From NCBI RefSeq assembly GCF_014905115.1, contig NZ_CP041235.1, forward strand, positions 62,001-126,000: a stretch of DNA of 64,000 nt, given 5' to 3'. A program made the position numbers and the translations under genes. The stretch comes from Sulfurimonas sediminis (GTDB taxonomy: Bacteria > Campylobacterota > Campylobacteria > Campylobacterales > Sulfurimonadaceae). The notes beneath the pieces are model-generated. The model did no database searches and was not told the DNA's origin. It saw nothing but the letters and a program-made list of their open reading frames with translations. Of this stretch, positions 33,274 to 42,718 are shown in pieces (position 1 is the stretch's first letter; every line of letters starts with the position of its first letter).

Positions 33274-33416
33274 CTTTTTTCGGAACCCGTACTTCAGTGC
33301 GGGCTGAGAGTGGCAGGGAAGTTGTAACAGTCGGCACTAAAGTACCGATTCCGAAAAAGCTGCACAGGCTCATCTGCAAAGACACCGGAATCGGTACTTT
33401 AGTGCCGACGGGTGTC
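33274..33416. repeat. Palindromic repeat family PR, full unit plus half unit
   Basis: The full unit (33274-33360) is bounded by GCTTTTTTCGG and CCGAAAAAGC, so it folds into one long hairpin with T-runs in both directions. Its centre, GAGAGTGGCAGGGAAG, matches the other copies. A half unit (33383-33416) folds alone through ACACC/GGGTGT. The position between a minus-strand gene start and the helicase gene argues against a simple terminator role. Confidence 0.8.
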
Positions 33417-33456
33417 ATTTTTGTCTCGCTTGCTCTTTTGCGTTCTAAACTTGTGT

Positions 33457-33462
33457 TATAAT
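33457..33462 (+). promoter_or_regulatory. -10 box of a probable leaderless helicase promoter
   Basis: TATAAT ends six bases before the helicase ATG at 33469 and no ribosome site is present, the same geometry as at cobU and the IS1634 transposase. Confidence 0.45.
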
Positions 33463-33468
33463 CTTTCT

Positions 33469-36264
33469 ATGGCAAGAAAAAATAAGAAAAACAGTAAAAT
33501 TAACCAGAGAATTAGAAAATATTTTGATGATGACCCCTTTGATGTGGGGATAGAACGGGTAGAGAGTAAAACCCTCAGTGAGCTTTTTGCAACACTGGGC
33601 ATATATGATATAGAGCATAATAAAACCCTGATGGTCAAAACACTTCGTATGATTTGGAGTGAAGCCGAAAGCAGTATGCGTCAGGATATTTTAAACTTTT
33701 TTGAGAGTGACGGACGGGTGTACAAATCAGATCGGCCAAAAAAAGAGCTCGTCTTTGACAGAGAAGATAAGATTAATGCGCTGCTCGAAGAACTGGATGT
33801 CAGCCAGGAAGAAGCAGTACGCCTGCGTGAGGCCTACTTACATGTAAGAAGTAAAAAAATAACCATAGAAAAAATGGAATCCTCTTTGCGTCATATCCGT
33901 TTTGAGATGAAAAAAGAGAAACTTGAGCGTGAACTTGAGGGGCTTTTTGATCTGGATGACTGTTTTGAGTTTAATGCCTCACTGAAGTACGAACTCTACG
34001 AACAGCATTTTCACAAGATTTTGACACTCAAAACAAAGCCCTATTCGTATGAGTACCTTGAAACAACGGATTTTGATGCGATTGTGCAAAAGATAGGGCA
34101 GGACAAAGTTGCAACGGTGCAGCAAAAACAGGAGAGTATTGATAGCTTTTTAGCCTCTTTGAAATATCCGCATGCCTATCTGAGTACCAAAGAGATTCTG
34201 GATGCGCTGCGTGCCTCGCCTCCAAAATCAAAAGTAAGCTATCCGCTTATTTCTCAAAAACTTTTAAAAAAGATTGTTAAGTCTAAAATAGATGCCGAGG
34301 GAGTAGAACTTCATGAAGAAGAGGTTCTGATTCATGTCAATGAACAGCTTTCTCTCCCCTACAGTGAGCAGAAAATCTCTTATAAACTGGAGTTACATGT
34401 AGAGCTTGAAGGACTTTTGGAAGAGATATGGAACGCGAAACGATTTAATTTTGATGCTATTTTGGCAGAGGTCAAAAAAGAGCACGAAGATGAATTTTTA
34501 CTTACACTCGATGCTTTGGTAAAAGAGTGCGAAGAGTATGCCCAGCTTTTGCATTTCAGCCAAGAAGAGCTGCATGCGAGAGTCTATGGGTATCTTTTTG
34601 AACTGCTTGGGCAAAGCTTGAATATAACGCCAAAAATGCACAGAAAAATAACACGGCGTTTTTTGCACTCTATACATGACGAGCTGATTAAGAAACAGCG
34701 AGAGGCACTGCTTGCACGGACTATTCGTGATTTTAAAAACCTCTTTCCCATTGCGCGGAGTATGCAGAGAAAACTGATTTTACACATCGGTCCTACAAAC
34801 AGCGGAAAAACCTATGAAGCGATGCAGCATCTCAAAGAGGCAGACACAGGCTACTATCTGGCACCTTTGCGGCTTCTGGCACTTGAAGGCTATGAAACAC
34901 TCAAAGCAGAGGGGATTGAAAGCTCACTCATTACCGGTGAGGAACAGATTCTTGATGATGAGGCAACACACATCAGTTCAACGATAGAGATGATGAACTA
35001 CGAGGTGGATGTGGATGTCTGTGTCATAGATGAGGTGCAGATGATAGATGACCGTGACCGTGGCTGGGCATGGGCAAATGCCATTATCGGTGCACCTGCA
35101 AAAGAGGTCATTATGACAGGTTCGCCAAATGTCAAAGAGGCGATTGTTGCTTTGGCGGAGTATCTGGGTGAAGAGCTCGAAATACGGGAGTTTGAACGCA
35201 AAAATCCTCTGGAGCTTCTGGAAAAACCGACACATCCAAAAGAGGTGGAGGCGGGCACGGCGATAATCGCTTTTAGCCGTAAAGATGTATTGCGGCTGAA
35301 GCAGAATTTTTCCAAAGATTTTGAGGTGAGTGTCGTCTATGGTAACCTCTCTCCTGAAGTCAGACGGGAAGAGGCACGGCGTTTTCGCGAAGGCGAAACA
35401 CAGATTCTTGTTGCCACCGATGCCATAGCGATGGGGATGAATCTGCCCATAAAAACGGTGCTTTTTTCAAAAGCCGAAAAATTTGACGGGATTATCCAGC
35501 GCAACCTTTTTCCCTCGGAGGTACAGCAGATTGCAGGACGGGCAGGGCGTTACGGTCTGCATGAAAACGGCTATGTCGGGGCTTTGCACGGGGATGCTTT
35601 ACATGTAGTCAGGAAAAACTTCAACAAACCGGCAAAAGAGATAAAAGTGCCCTTTAAAGTAATGGCAAATCTGGAGCATATAAAACTTGTCAGTACAATT
35701 TTGGAAGAAAACTCTTTGGAAGAAATTTTGCGCTTTTTTATCAAAAATATGGTCTTTGACGGTCCTTTTTATGCGGCTTCACTCGATGATATGCTGGAGG
35801 CTTCACGCATTGTTGACAGTTATGATTTGGACATTGCCACCAAGTATCATCTTGCCTGTGCACCCCTGACGCTCAAATCAGCCTATATCATCAGTACCTA
35901 TGAGCGCTATATCAATGCTTTGGAGAAAAAAGAGCCGGTTTATTATCATGCGCCAAAACTGACAGGTTCGTATGCGCAAACCTCCGAAGAGCTGCTGCGC
36001 GCTGAAGATATGGTCAAAGAGATTTCGCTGTATCTGTGGCTGAGTTACCGTTTTAATGACTACTTTGTAGATGAAAACAAGGCAAGAGCCTACAGAGGTG
36101 TTTTGAACAAATATATAGAAGAGACACTCAGACAGACACAGCTGAATCAAAGCTGCAAGCTCTGTGGCACGGTTTTACCGGTAAATTCCAAGTACAGTAT
36201 CTGCCAGAAGTGCTTTAAAAAGAACTACGTGCACAAAAGAGGGCACCGGCGTTTGCCGCGCTAA
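33469..36264 (+). CDS. SUV3-like ATP-dependent RNA helicase with a long N-terminal extension
   Basis: 931 residues. The start at ATG 33469 gives the basic MARKNKKNSKINQRIRKYF. The first 430 residues are an all-helical, charged extension that I do not recognise. The helicase core follows: Walker A HIGPTNSGKTYEAM (about 438-451), LAPLRLLALEGYE, Walker B VIDEVQMIDD (about 519), GSPN, then the second domain with VVYGNLSPEVRREEARRF, ATDAIAMGMNLPI and QQIAGRAGRYG. This is the Ski2-related SUV3 branch found in mitochondria and some proteobacteria, acting in RNA decay. It ends in a small CxxC-CxxC tail (CKLCGTVLP, CQKCFKKNYV), probably zinc-binding. Confidence 0.85.
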   Translation: MARKNKKNSKINQRIRKYFDDDPFDVGIERVESKTLSELFATLGIYDIEHNKTLMVKTLRMIWSEAESSMRQDILNFFESDGRVYKSDRPKKELVFDREDKINALLEELDVSQEEAVRLREAYLHVRSKKITIEKMESSLRHIRFEMKKEKLERELEGLFDLDDCFEFNASLKYELYEQHFHKILTLKTKPYSYEYLETTDFDAIVQKIGQDKVATVQQKQESIDSFLASLKYPHAYLSTKEILDALRASPPKSKVSYPLISQKLLKKIVKSKIDAEGVELHEEEVLIHVNEQLSLPYSEQKISYKLELHVELEGLLEEIWNAKRFNFDAILAEVKKEHEDEFLLTLDALVKECEEYAQLLHFSQEELHARVYGYLFELLGQSLNITPKMHRKITRRFLHSIHDELIKKQREALLARTIRDFKNLFPIARSMQRKLILHIGPTNSGKTYEAMQHLKEADTGYYLAPLRLLALEGYETLKAEGIESSLITGEEQILDDEATHISSTIEMMNYEVDVDVCVIDEVQMIDDRDRGWAWANAIIGAPAKEVIMTGSPNVKEAIVALAEYLGEELEIREFERKNPLELLEKPTHPKEVEAGTAIIAFSRKDVLRLKQNFSKDFEVSVVYGNLSPEVRREEARRFREGETQILVATDAIAMGMNLPIKTVLFSKAEKFDGIIQRNLFPSEVQQIAGRAGRYGLHENGYVGALHGDALHVVRKNFNKPAKEIKVPFKVMANLEHIKLVSTILEENSLEEILRFFIKNMVFDGPFYAASLDDMLEASRIVDSYDLDIATKYHLACAPLTLKSAYIISTYERYINALEKKEPVYYHAPKLTGSYAQTSEELLRAEDMVKEISLYLWLSYRFNDYFVDENKARAYRGVLNKYIEETLRQTQLNQSCKLCGTVLPVNSKYSICQKCFKKNYVHKRGHRRLPR

Positions 36265-38285
36265 GGCTCTGGATGAAAACAAAATTCTGCCTGACTCCCT
36301 TTCCCTTTGCCTTCACTGCGAAGGGTCACATCACCGCCCAGAATCTGTGCCATCTTTTTGCTTAAAGAGAGCCCGAGTCCTGTCCCTTTGTGTGTTTTTT
36401 GCATCACATTTTCAACCTGTGTAAAATCACTGAAGAGTTGTTCCAAATCCTCTTTGTCTATCCCTATGCCGCTGTCTTGTACATGTACGCATACCTTTTC
36501 TTTGGTATTGTAAAGTTTTATCCTGACAAAACCCTCTTGTGTAAATTTAATAGCATTGGAGAGTAGATTGGTGATAATCTGCTGAAACATTTTCGGGTCA
36601 GTATGCACCGTTTGAAGAGTATACTCTTGCATATCAAGACTAAATTCCAAATTTTTCTCATCTGCAAGCGGTTTGAGCATCTCATAACTGCTTTTTACAA
36701 CACTTTTGAGGTCAACATTCTCAATATGTGCTTCCATTTTTCCGGCTTCAATCTTGGCAATATCTAAAATATCGTTTATCATTCCGAGGAGATAATGTGC
36801 TGATGACTCTATATTTCCTACTGTTTCCTGTTGGTCCTGTGTCAAATCTTCATAGGCAATTAAAAACTGGGAAAAACCTATAATCGCATTCAGCGGTGTT
36901 CGGAGTTCATGAGACATATTTGAGATAAAAGCAGATTTAGCCTGTGATGCAGCCATTGTTCTGCGGATAAGGCGTATTCTGTCGAGTTGCAAGGCTATCA
37001 TTGTTGCGATGGAGTTGTAAAAACGTTTTTCATTCTCATCCGAAAAACTTTCAAGAGCCAAAGTGATAGAGCCAAAATAGATTTTTTTGTTCTGTTCAAA
37101 ATCTGTTACATATAAATCTATAGAGTTGTCTGTATGCACTTTTGAGAAAACAAGGTCATCTCTCTTGGTGATTTGTTGAATCAGCTTTATTGAAACCGCA
37201 ATACACTCATCTTCACTCTGCGTTTGAATAATTTTATTAAAGACCTCAATAAGCTGTATAAAACGCTTGAGGCGCAGTTTGTTCTCTTCTTCGAGGTTTT
37301 TCAGTGCATTTGCTGTTGTTTGTACCATCTCATTAAATGAAGCAGTAAGCGTTGCTATTTCATCTTCGGATTCAATAGGTAAAGATGCTCTATAGTCTTG
37401 CTCCTGAGTGATTTTTTGTGTTGCTTTTGTCAGATTTTCAATTGGTGATACAATGCTTTTAGAGTATCGCAAGGCGATAACAACGACAAAAACTGTAATA
37501 AAGAGAGAAATGAGCAACATAAAGCGGACAAATTCATATAAAAATTTTAATGCTTCGGATTTGTCTACTCCATAAACAAGATAACTGTTTTTCAAGACAC
37601 CATCAAACCGTTCATACACAATGACATATTTATCTGTAATAACACTCTCTTTTTCTTTTTTTAAATCTACTTTCAAAGCCTGCGTATCACCTACAATAAT
37701 ACCGGTTTTGCTGTTGATAATGTAGGAATGTATATTTTCCTGATGAGAAAGATATCTTGTGAGATTTTGCAGGTTATATTTCAAGACCAGATAGCCGAGT
37801 TTTTTTGTTCTGTCAAATGAGGAGAGAATCTGAGAACTGATGTAAAGATATTCTCCCTCAATAAAAGTGTTTTGAGAGAGTTTTTTATATTTTTCAAAAG
37901 AAGTCAAGAGGAGTTCATTATGTGAACTTGCAATAACAAGCCCATCATTGTTTACTACAAAGAGTGACAAATCAAGACTGAAATCTGTTGCTTTCTTGCT
38001 TAAAAGAATAGAGATACGTTTATCAATATCATCTGTAATAATATCGTCCATTAAATCCAAAGAGGCAATAAATTCAATCTCTTTTTTGAGATTGGTAATA
38101 TGGTGTTTAATTAAGCCTTTTACATCATTCGCCCTGTAAAACTGCTCTTTAATCGTTTGGTTGACAATCTTTGTCTGGCTTAAAAATATGGTATAGACAA
38201 GCAAGATTGCAAACGGAAGCAGACCGACAAACAAAAAACTGACAAGCAGTTTGTTTCGTAAGGATTTTTTAAAAAAACTAATCAT
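36261..38285 (-). CDS. Membrane sensor histidine kinase (Cache-HAMP-HisKA-HATPase)
   Basis: 674 residues. A membrane helix at about 13-32, a periplasmic sensory region of Cache type (about 33-255), a second helix (FVRFMLLISLFITVFVVVI), HAMP (about 278-330), a GAF-like linker, HisKA with AFISNMSHELRTPLNAIIGF (His about 459) and the ATPase with LSNAIKFTQEG and GTGLGLSLSKKMAQILGGD. No receiver domain follows. It overlaps the HD-GYP regulator gene upstream by eight bases, so both come from one transcript and probably form one phosphorelay. Confidence 0.9.
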   Translation of the reverse strand: MISFFKKSLRNKLLVSFLFVGLLPFAILLVYTIFLSQTKIVNQTIKEQFYRANDVKGLIKHHITNLKKEIEFIASLDLMDDIITDDIDKRISILLSKKATDFSLDLSLFVVNNDGLVIASSHNELLLTSFEKYKKLSQNTFIEGEYLYISSQILSSFDRTKKLGYLVLKYNLQNLTRYLSHQENIHSYIINSKTGIIVGDTQALKVDLKKEKESVITDKYVIVYERFDGVLKNSYLVYGVDKSEALKFLYEFVRFMLLISLFITVFVVVIALRYSKSIVSPIENLTKATQKITQEQDYRASLPIESEDEIATLTASFNEMVQTTANALKNLEEENKLRLKRFIQLIEVFNKIIQTQSEDECIAVSIKLIQQITKRDDLVFSKVHTDNSIDLYVTDFEQNKKIYFGSITLALESFSDENEKRFYNSIATMIALQLDRIRLIRRTMAASQAKSAFISNMSHELRTPLNAIIGFSQFLIAYEDLTQDQQETVGNIESSAHYLLGMINDILDIAKIEAGKMEAHIENVDLKSVVKSSYEMLKPLADEKNLEFSLDMQEYTLQTVHTDPKMFQQIITNLLSNAIKFTQEGFVRIKLYNTKEKVCVHVQDSGIGIDKEDLEQLFSDFTQVENVMQKTHKGTGLGLSLSKKMAQILGGDVTLRSEGKGKGSQAEFCFHPEP

Positions 38286-39252
38286 CCAGCAAAGATTCTC
38301 TTATGTGTAAAATATCTTCAATATTTTCTAAAAACAGGTGCACGATTTCAGGATGAAAATGCACACCACTTCCTTCTTTGATGATTTCAAGTGTCTTTTC
38401 TATGCTAAAAGGCTCTTTGTAGGGTCTCTTGCTCAAAAGTGCATCAAATACATCCACAACAGCTACAATCGCTCCACTCAAGGGGATTGCATCTCCCTGT
38501 AACTTTTTTGGATACCCTGTTCCGTTGTATTTTTCATGATGAGTCAGAGCAATTTCAGCTGCCAATACCAAAAGGGGTGTACTCTTTTGGGAGAGGATTT
38601 CATATCCTATCTGTGCATGTGTTTTCATTATTTCAAACTCATCATCATTTAATTTTCCCGGTTTTAGCAGTATATTGTCGGGGATGCCGACTTTTCCCAT
38701 ATCGTGCATCGGTGCAGCAAGACGCATCAGTTCAATCTCTTCTTGATTCCAGCCGATTTTTTTTGCCAAATAGGCAGATATTTCTCCAACACGTATCGTG
38801 TGCATAGAGGTTTCATTGTCTCGATACTCTGCCGTTTTTGCCAAAATATGAATAATCTCTTTTTCATTTTTCTTGTTTTGCAGTTCTCCCATTCTGACAG
38901 CATTCTTCACACGCAAAAGAAATTCTGTAATGTCGAATGGTTTTGTAATATACTCATTTGCACCAATTTTTAAACCCTTGGTTATTGCCTCTCTGTCTGA
39001 GAGTGCGGAGATAATAATCACAGGAATATGGGAAATATTTTCATCTTCTTTAATGATTTTAAGTGCTGTATAGCCATCCATGACAGGCATCATCAAATCT
39101 AAAAGCACTAAGTCGACTGCCTCTGTCTGCATAATGTCGAGTGCTTCCTGCCCGTTTTGTGCTTCTATAACTTCAAAACCCTCTTTCTTAAGAATTTTGG
39201 AAGCGACTTTTCTGTTCATCAATTCATCATCGCATAACAATACTTTTGCCAT
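38278..39252 (-). CDS. Response regulator with HD-GYP phosphodiesterase domain
   Basis: 324 residues: receiver about 1-120 (VDLVLLDLMMPVMDG) and HD-GYP about 135-310 (RLAAPMHDMGKVGIP, then THHEKYNGTGYPKKLQG), so cyclic-di-GMP hydrolysis is expected. The start overlaps the stop of the PBP-like gene upstream by one base, and the kinase gene overlaps downstream: a tight three-gene signalling operon within the redox block. Confidence 0.88.
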   Translation of the reverse strand: MAKVLLCDDELMNRKVASKILKKEGFEVIEAQNGQEALDIMQTEAVDLVLLDLMMPVMDGYTALKIIKEDENISHIPVIIISALSDREAITKGLKIGANEYITKPFDITEFLLRVKNAVRMGELQNKKNEKEIIHILAKTAEYRDNETSMHTIRVGEISAYLAKKIGWNQEEIELMRLAAPMHDMGKVGIPDNILLKPGKLNDDEFEIMKTHAQIGYEILSQKSTPLLVLAAEIALTHHEKYNGTGYPKKLQGDAIPLSGAIVAVVDVFDALLSKRPYKEPFSIEKTLEIIKEGSGVHFHPEIVHLFLENIEDILHIRESLLDD

Positions 39253-39656
39253 CAGTCACTCCATTTGTAAATAATTTTTAAATCTTTATCAGCTTTTGCT
39301 GCTTCAAGATACCCGATTGCTCCAAAAACTTTTTTCACAAAAGCATTTACTGCGGCTTCGGACTTAAGCGTTATTGGCGGTCTCTGTCCAAGATAGTGCT
39401 GTTTAATCCAGTAGGACTTTAGGCGTGAGTGCTTGATTTTTAATACTTTTTTTTCAAAACTTCTCCGCACAGAGTTTTGTGAACCAAGATTAATGGGTAC
39501 CAGTTTTGTGTCACCATGATACTTGAGTTTTTTAAGATAGATCGCTTTTATTTTTCCAACAGAGATATTTGCAAATCCTTTTTGTACCACTACGGCATAC
39601 TCTTTTGCCTCTACAACTGAAATGATAAAAATGATGAGGAACAGATATTTTTTCAT
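39252..39656 (-). CDS. Periplasmic PBP-like (phosphate-binding-type) small protein
   Basis: 134 residues from ATG 39656, which overlaps the upstream stop as TGATG. Signal peptide MKKYLFLIIFIISVVEA. VGKIKAIYLKKLKYHGDTKLVPINLGSQNSVRRSF and SYWIKQHYLGQRPPITLKSE match the small PstS-like proteins that sit beside signalling genes in many proteobacteria. It may feed a ligand signal to the kinase encoded two genes downstream, whose Cache domain faces the periplasm (inference). Confidence 0.7.
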   Translation of the reverse strand: MKKYLFLIIFIISVVEAKEYAVVVQKGFANISVGKIKAIYLKKLKYHGDTKLVPINLGSQNSVRRSFEKKVLKIKHSRLKSYWIKQHYLGQRPPITLKSEAAVNAFVKKVFGAIGYLEAAKADKDLKIIYKWSD

Positions 39657-40663
39657 CAAAACAGTACCGACCATGAAAATATAAACTGATTTTCATCATG
39701 TAGTGAATGAAACTGATACTCCGCCTTGAATGCCACCGGATAAAGCGGTCTGTATGTATACCCGACAATAGCTATGTTGTCTTGGCGATTTGTATCGGTT
39801 TGACTGTATGATTCTAAGCGGACAATTCCCAGATGCTTCTCATTAAAGCGATACCCTCCTTGCAAGTATCCCGCATATTTTGTTGTGAAGCCCTTGTTAT
39901 TCCTCTGTGTGCCAAATTCACTTGTTATCTTATAGTGCTCTGCATCGTACTGCAGCGATGCAACCGCATAATACAAATGTGTGGAGGATGTATCTGAGAC
40001 GACATTATCAAACATGCCGATGTTGAGTTTTACATTAAGATCATTGTGCGTATATGACACACCTGCTCCGTAATGTTCATCAGTTTTGTAGTTGTTGTAG
40101 TTTGCATCGAGATCGTCATTGTGCTGTAATATAACATCTATCTGCAGTTCGTCATCGCCATATCTGCTATAACTGCCATAGAGTCCTGTAGAGAATTTTG
40201 GAAAGAGGATGGATGTGCTTACAGGGTTGGAAGTTGTATCTCGAAGGACGTTTATAGGCAGTAGATTCCAAAAACCTATCGGTGAATTGTATTTTCCTCC
40301 GCGAAGCATAAAGTTTTCATTAAAAGTGTAGTCTATATAAAGCCGTTCCGTGTGCAGTCGTGTATTTCTCTCAATGGTATGTGTTGCATTAAAGTCTGTA
40401 TAGGTATAAAACTCTTTATATTCCATCTCTGCGAGATAAGAAAATTTGTTATAGTTTCCGTAGGCAAGCAGAGCGATGTCATCTACTCTGTAACGATTGG
40501 TATTGCTTTTTTTTGTATAATCAGCAGAGAAGTAACCGCCAATGTACAAAGGGAGTGTACCGACTTGCACACCCTCTCCCAGAGTGTATTCATTCTCCTT
40601 GGTTTGGGAGTCTTGTGCAAGCAGAACAGTAAAGAAACATATAAATAAAAGAAATATTTTCAA
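39656..40663 (-). CDS. Outer-membrane beta-barrel protein
   Basis: 335 residues. Signal peptide (MKIFLLFICFFTVLLAQ), then alternating strands throughout, for example YYAVASLQYDAEHYKITSEF and a C-terminal FSWSVLF ending in Phe as outer-membrane proteins do. YIGGYFSADYTKKSNTNRYR near the N-terminus is typical of porin-like proteins found beside PBP-like genes. Function in the operon is not known; a surface channel is the simplest view. Confidence 0.7.
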   Translation of the reverse strand: MKIFLLFICFFTVLLAQDSQTKENEYTLGEGVQVGTLPLYIGGYFSADYTKKSNTNRYRVDDIALLAYGNYNKFSYLAEMEYKEFYTYTDFNATHTIERNTRLHTERLYIDYTFNENFMLRGGKYNSPIGFWNLLPINVLRDTTSNPVSTSILFPKFSTGLYGSYSRYGDDELQIDVILQHNDDLDANYNNYKTDEHYGAGVSYTHNDLNVKLNIGMFDNVVSDTSSTHLYYAVASLQYDAEHYKITSEFGTQRNNKGFTTKYAGYLQGGYRFNEKHLGIVRLESYSQTDTNRQDNIAIVGYTYRPLYPVAFKAEYQFHSLHDENQFIFSWSVLF

Positions 40664-40671
40664 GAGGATCC

Positions 40672-41592
40672 TTATGGAAAAATTTCACATGCTTTTATAT
40701 CTAAATTTTTAAAATTTTCAAATAAAAGCTCTCCTTCATCAGTTACGGCAATTATAGCAACATCATACTCTTTTGACAAGTCTTTCAATTCATGGGCAGG
40801 GGTATTAAAGGCTATAGTCGCAACCGCATCCAAAAGTGTTGCCGTTATACCGTTTTTTAAAACTGTTAGACTGCTGTAGTAATGGTTTTGTGTAGCAGAC
40901 TGACTGTCTAATATATGATGATTTTTTTTCGAGCCGATATAACGTTCATAATCTCCACTTGTAGAGATACTAAAAGGCGTGTTTTTTGTTTCGATGACAC
41001 CAAGATATTTGTGTATGTCAAAAGGATTGGTAATGGCGACCCGGTAGTTTTTTCCCAGTGTAAGTATCTCACCCCCAGCATTGACAAGGATTTTTGTCGC
41101 TCCTTTGCTTTGTAGAAATAAAAATACTTTTTGAGCAATATACCCTTTGCCTATCCCCCCAAGATCCAGACGCATTCTTTTTTTTGCAAGAAATACTGTG
41201 TTGTCTTTTACATGTAACTGGCGGTAATCGACAAGATGTTTTGTTTTTTGAAGTTCTTGTTTGGCAGGTATCTTCTTATCTGTTTTCCCAAAACCGTAAA
41301 GCCCCTGTGTCAAAGCACCGATTGTGGGATCGAATTTTCCTTTTGAGCGTTGTGCGATTTTGAGTGCTTCTGAAAAAAGTTCACACTCCTCTTGGTTACA
41401 TGTAACCGCTTCAATCCCTGCATTTTTATTGATTAGAGAAACAAGGGAATCCTCATTATAGGCAGAAAATCTCTCTTCAAAACGCTTGACACTCTCAAGC
41501 GCTTCAAAGAGAATTTTGCGAGAAACATTGGCCTCCATGATAAGCTCTGTGCTCATCACTTTGGCTTTTAATCCTCTTATGAAAAAACCCAT
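40672..41592 (-). CDS. apbE: FAD:protein FMN transferase, apparently without a signal peptide
   Basis: 306 residues from ATG 41592; ATG 41610 is in frame and overlaps the DUF3570 stop. Markers: RFSAYNEDSLVSLINKNAG, GKFDPTIGALTQGLYGFG, RLDLGGIGKGYIAQKV, VNAGGEILTLG and HHILDSQSA. The enzyme attaches FMN to Ser/Thr of target proteins. Typical ApbE is exported as a lipoprotein, but here the catalytic domain begins within about ten residues and no hydrophobic leader exists in frame. It follows the DUF3570 gene in the same operon, which contains a target-like motif. Confidence 0.9.
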   Translation of the reverse strand: MGFFIRGLKAKVMSTELIMEANVSRKILFEALESVKRFEERFSAYNEDSLVSLINKNAGIEAVTCNQEECELFSEALKIAQRSKGKFDPTIGALTQGLYGFGKTDKKIPAKQELQKTKHLVDYRQLHVKDNTVFLAKKRMRLDLGGIGKGYIAQKVFLFLQSKGATKILVNAGGEILTLGKNYRVAITNPFDIHKYLGVIETKNTPFSISTSGDYERYIGSKKNHHILDSQSATQNHYYSSLTVLKNGITATLLDAVATIAFNTPAHELKDLSKEYDVAIIAVTDEGELLFENFKNLDIKACEIFP

Positions 41593-41593
41593 T

Positions 41594-42718
41594 TTAATAC
41601 TCAAACTCATAGGTGAGTGTGGTAAAAACAGCCTTTATGCTGTCCACGCCATACCAGTTTTTAATATAATCGTTTTTACTGGTTTGATAATAGTCAATGC
41701 TTGCTGTCACCTTGTCACCTTTACTTGTTTTATAAATGAACGGCAGTCCAATTGTATAGGAGTCAAAGGCACTCATACGGTAATCTATGGCAAAGTAAGG
41801 GTCATTGACACTGTAGCTGCCAAGAGCTTTGACAAAATTGGACTTTGTCTGCGTATAATAGCGCAATCTAAGGCCAGATGTAAAATGTGAACTGAAATCG
41901 TGCAACTCTTCTATATTGACTGTATGTGATTTTATATCCCAGTCATCTGTATAATACCGATAGGAAAAGTTCATTGCATTGTCTGGGTTAAGGAGATATA
42001 CTCCCTTGAATGCAAATGCTTTTCCTGTTCGTGTTTGGGGATAGTTTTCAAACTTTGCAAAACCATCTTGCAGTACATAATGATACGGAGAAGATAAAAA
42101 ACCTTCACTGTACATGTAAGAGAAAACGCCCTGAAGCGAAAATCCCGGTGTTATCAACTGATTGAGAGAGAGGTCAATTTTACCCTCTTTTCTATCATCT
42201 CTTGGCAATTCTCTGTCAAATACAGGGTACCAGTAATCAGACGATTGTGAAATACCGATTCCAAGTGCAGTATTTTGCTCGTTGAGTTGACGTACATAGT
42301 TTACAAAGACTGCTCTGCCGGTATAATCTGCCTCTTTTGAGTAATACGCTCCAAAGCTTAGCATATTTTTTCCGTCATCATATGTAGCCATGAGAGTCGG
42401 GGCATAGCGTACATCATCAAAAAGTACTCCTTCCGCACGTGATGCGCCTGTAACGGCATCTACTCTTTGTGAATTGGCACCGTTACTGATACTTGCTGCC
42501 GTAATTGTGTCAATTCTCATCTTAAATCCAAGCATCCACTGATGCGATACTTTTTTAAACAAAGAAAATGTCGGTGAATAAACCTGTACATCTGCATTGT
42601 CACTGTAGCTGTTTATTCCAAAACTCATACTGTCTTTCAGGCTCGATGCCAAAGAACTTATCTCAAGTGCAACAAGAGAAATCATCATCCATATAAAATA
42701 TTTTAACGACATCCGCAA
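41594..42718 (-). CDS. DUF3570 outer-membrane beta-barrel protein with ApbE-target-like motif
   Basis: 374 residues. Signal peptide about 1-25, then a barrel of alternating strands to a final YEFEY. Residues 87-93 read DAVTGAS, matching the Dxx(S/T)GA(S/T) pattern in which the Thr or Ser receives FMN from ApbE. DUF3570 genes commonly sit with DUF4266 and ApbE genes. If modified, the barrel could carry flavin for electron transfer at the outer membrane; this is inference. It overlaps the DUF4266 gene by 16 bases. Confidence 0.85.
   Translation of the reverse strand: MRMSLKYFIWMMISLVALEISSLASSLKDSMSFGINSYSDNADVQVYSPTFSLFKKVSHQWMLGFKMRIDTITAASISNGANSQRVDAVTGASRAEGVLFDDVRYAPTLMATYDDGKNMLSFGAYYSKEADYTGRAVFVNYVRQLNEQNTALGIGISQSSDYWYPVFDRELPRDDRKEGKIDLSLNQLITPGFSLQGVFSYMYSEGFLSSPYHYVLQDGFAKFENYPQTRTGKAFAFKGVYLLNPDNAMNFSYRYYTDDWDIKSHTVNIEELHDFSSHFTSGLRLRYYTQTKSNFVKALGSYSVNDPYFAIDYRMSAFDSYTIGLPFIYKTSKGDKVTASIDYYQTSKNDYIKNWYGVDSIKAVFTTLTYEFEY

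Noticed and set aside
33383-33416. Simple terminator before the helicase gene
   Set aside because: It matches the dispersed repeat family, and no gene ends just upstream on the plus strand.
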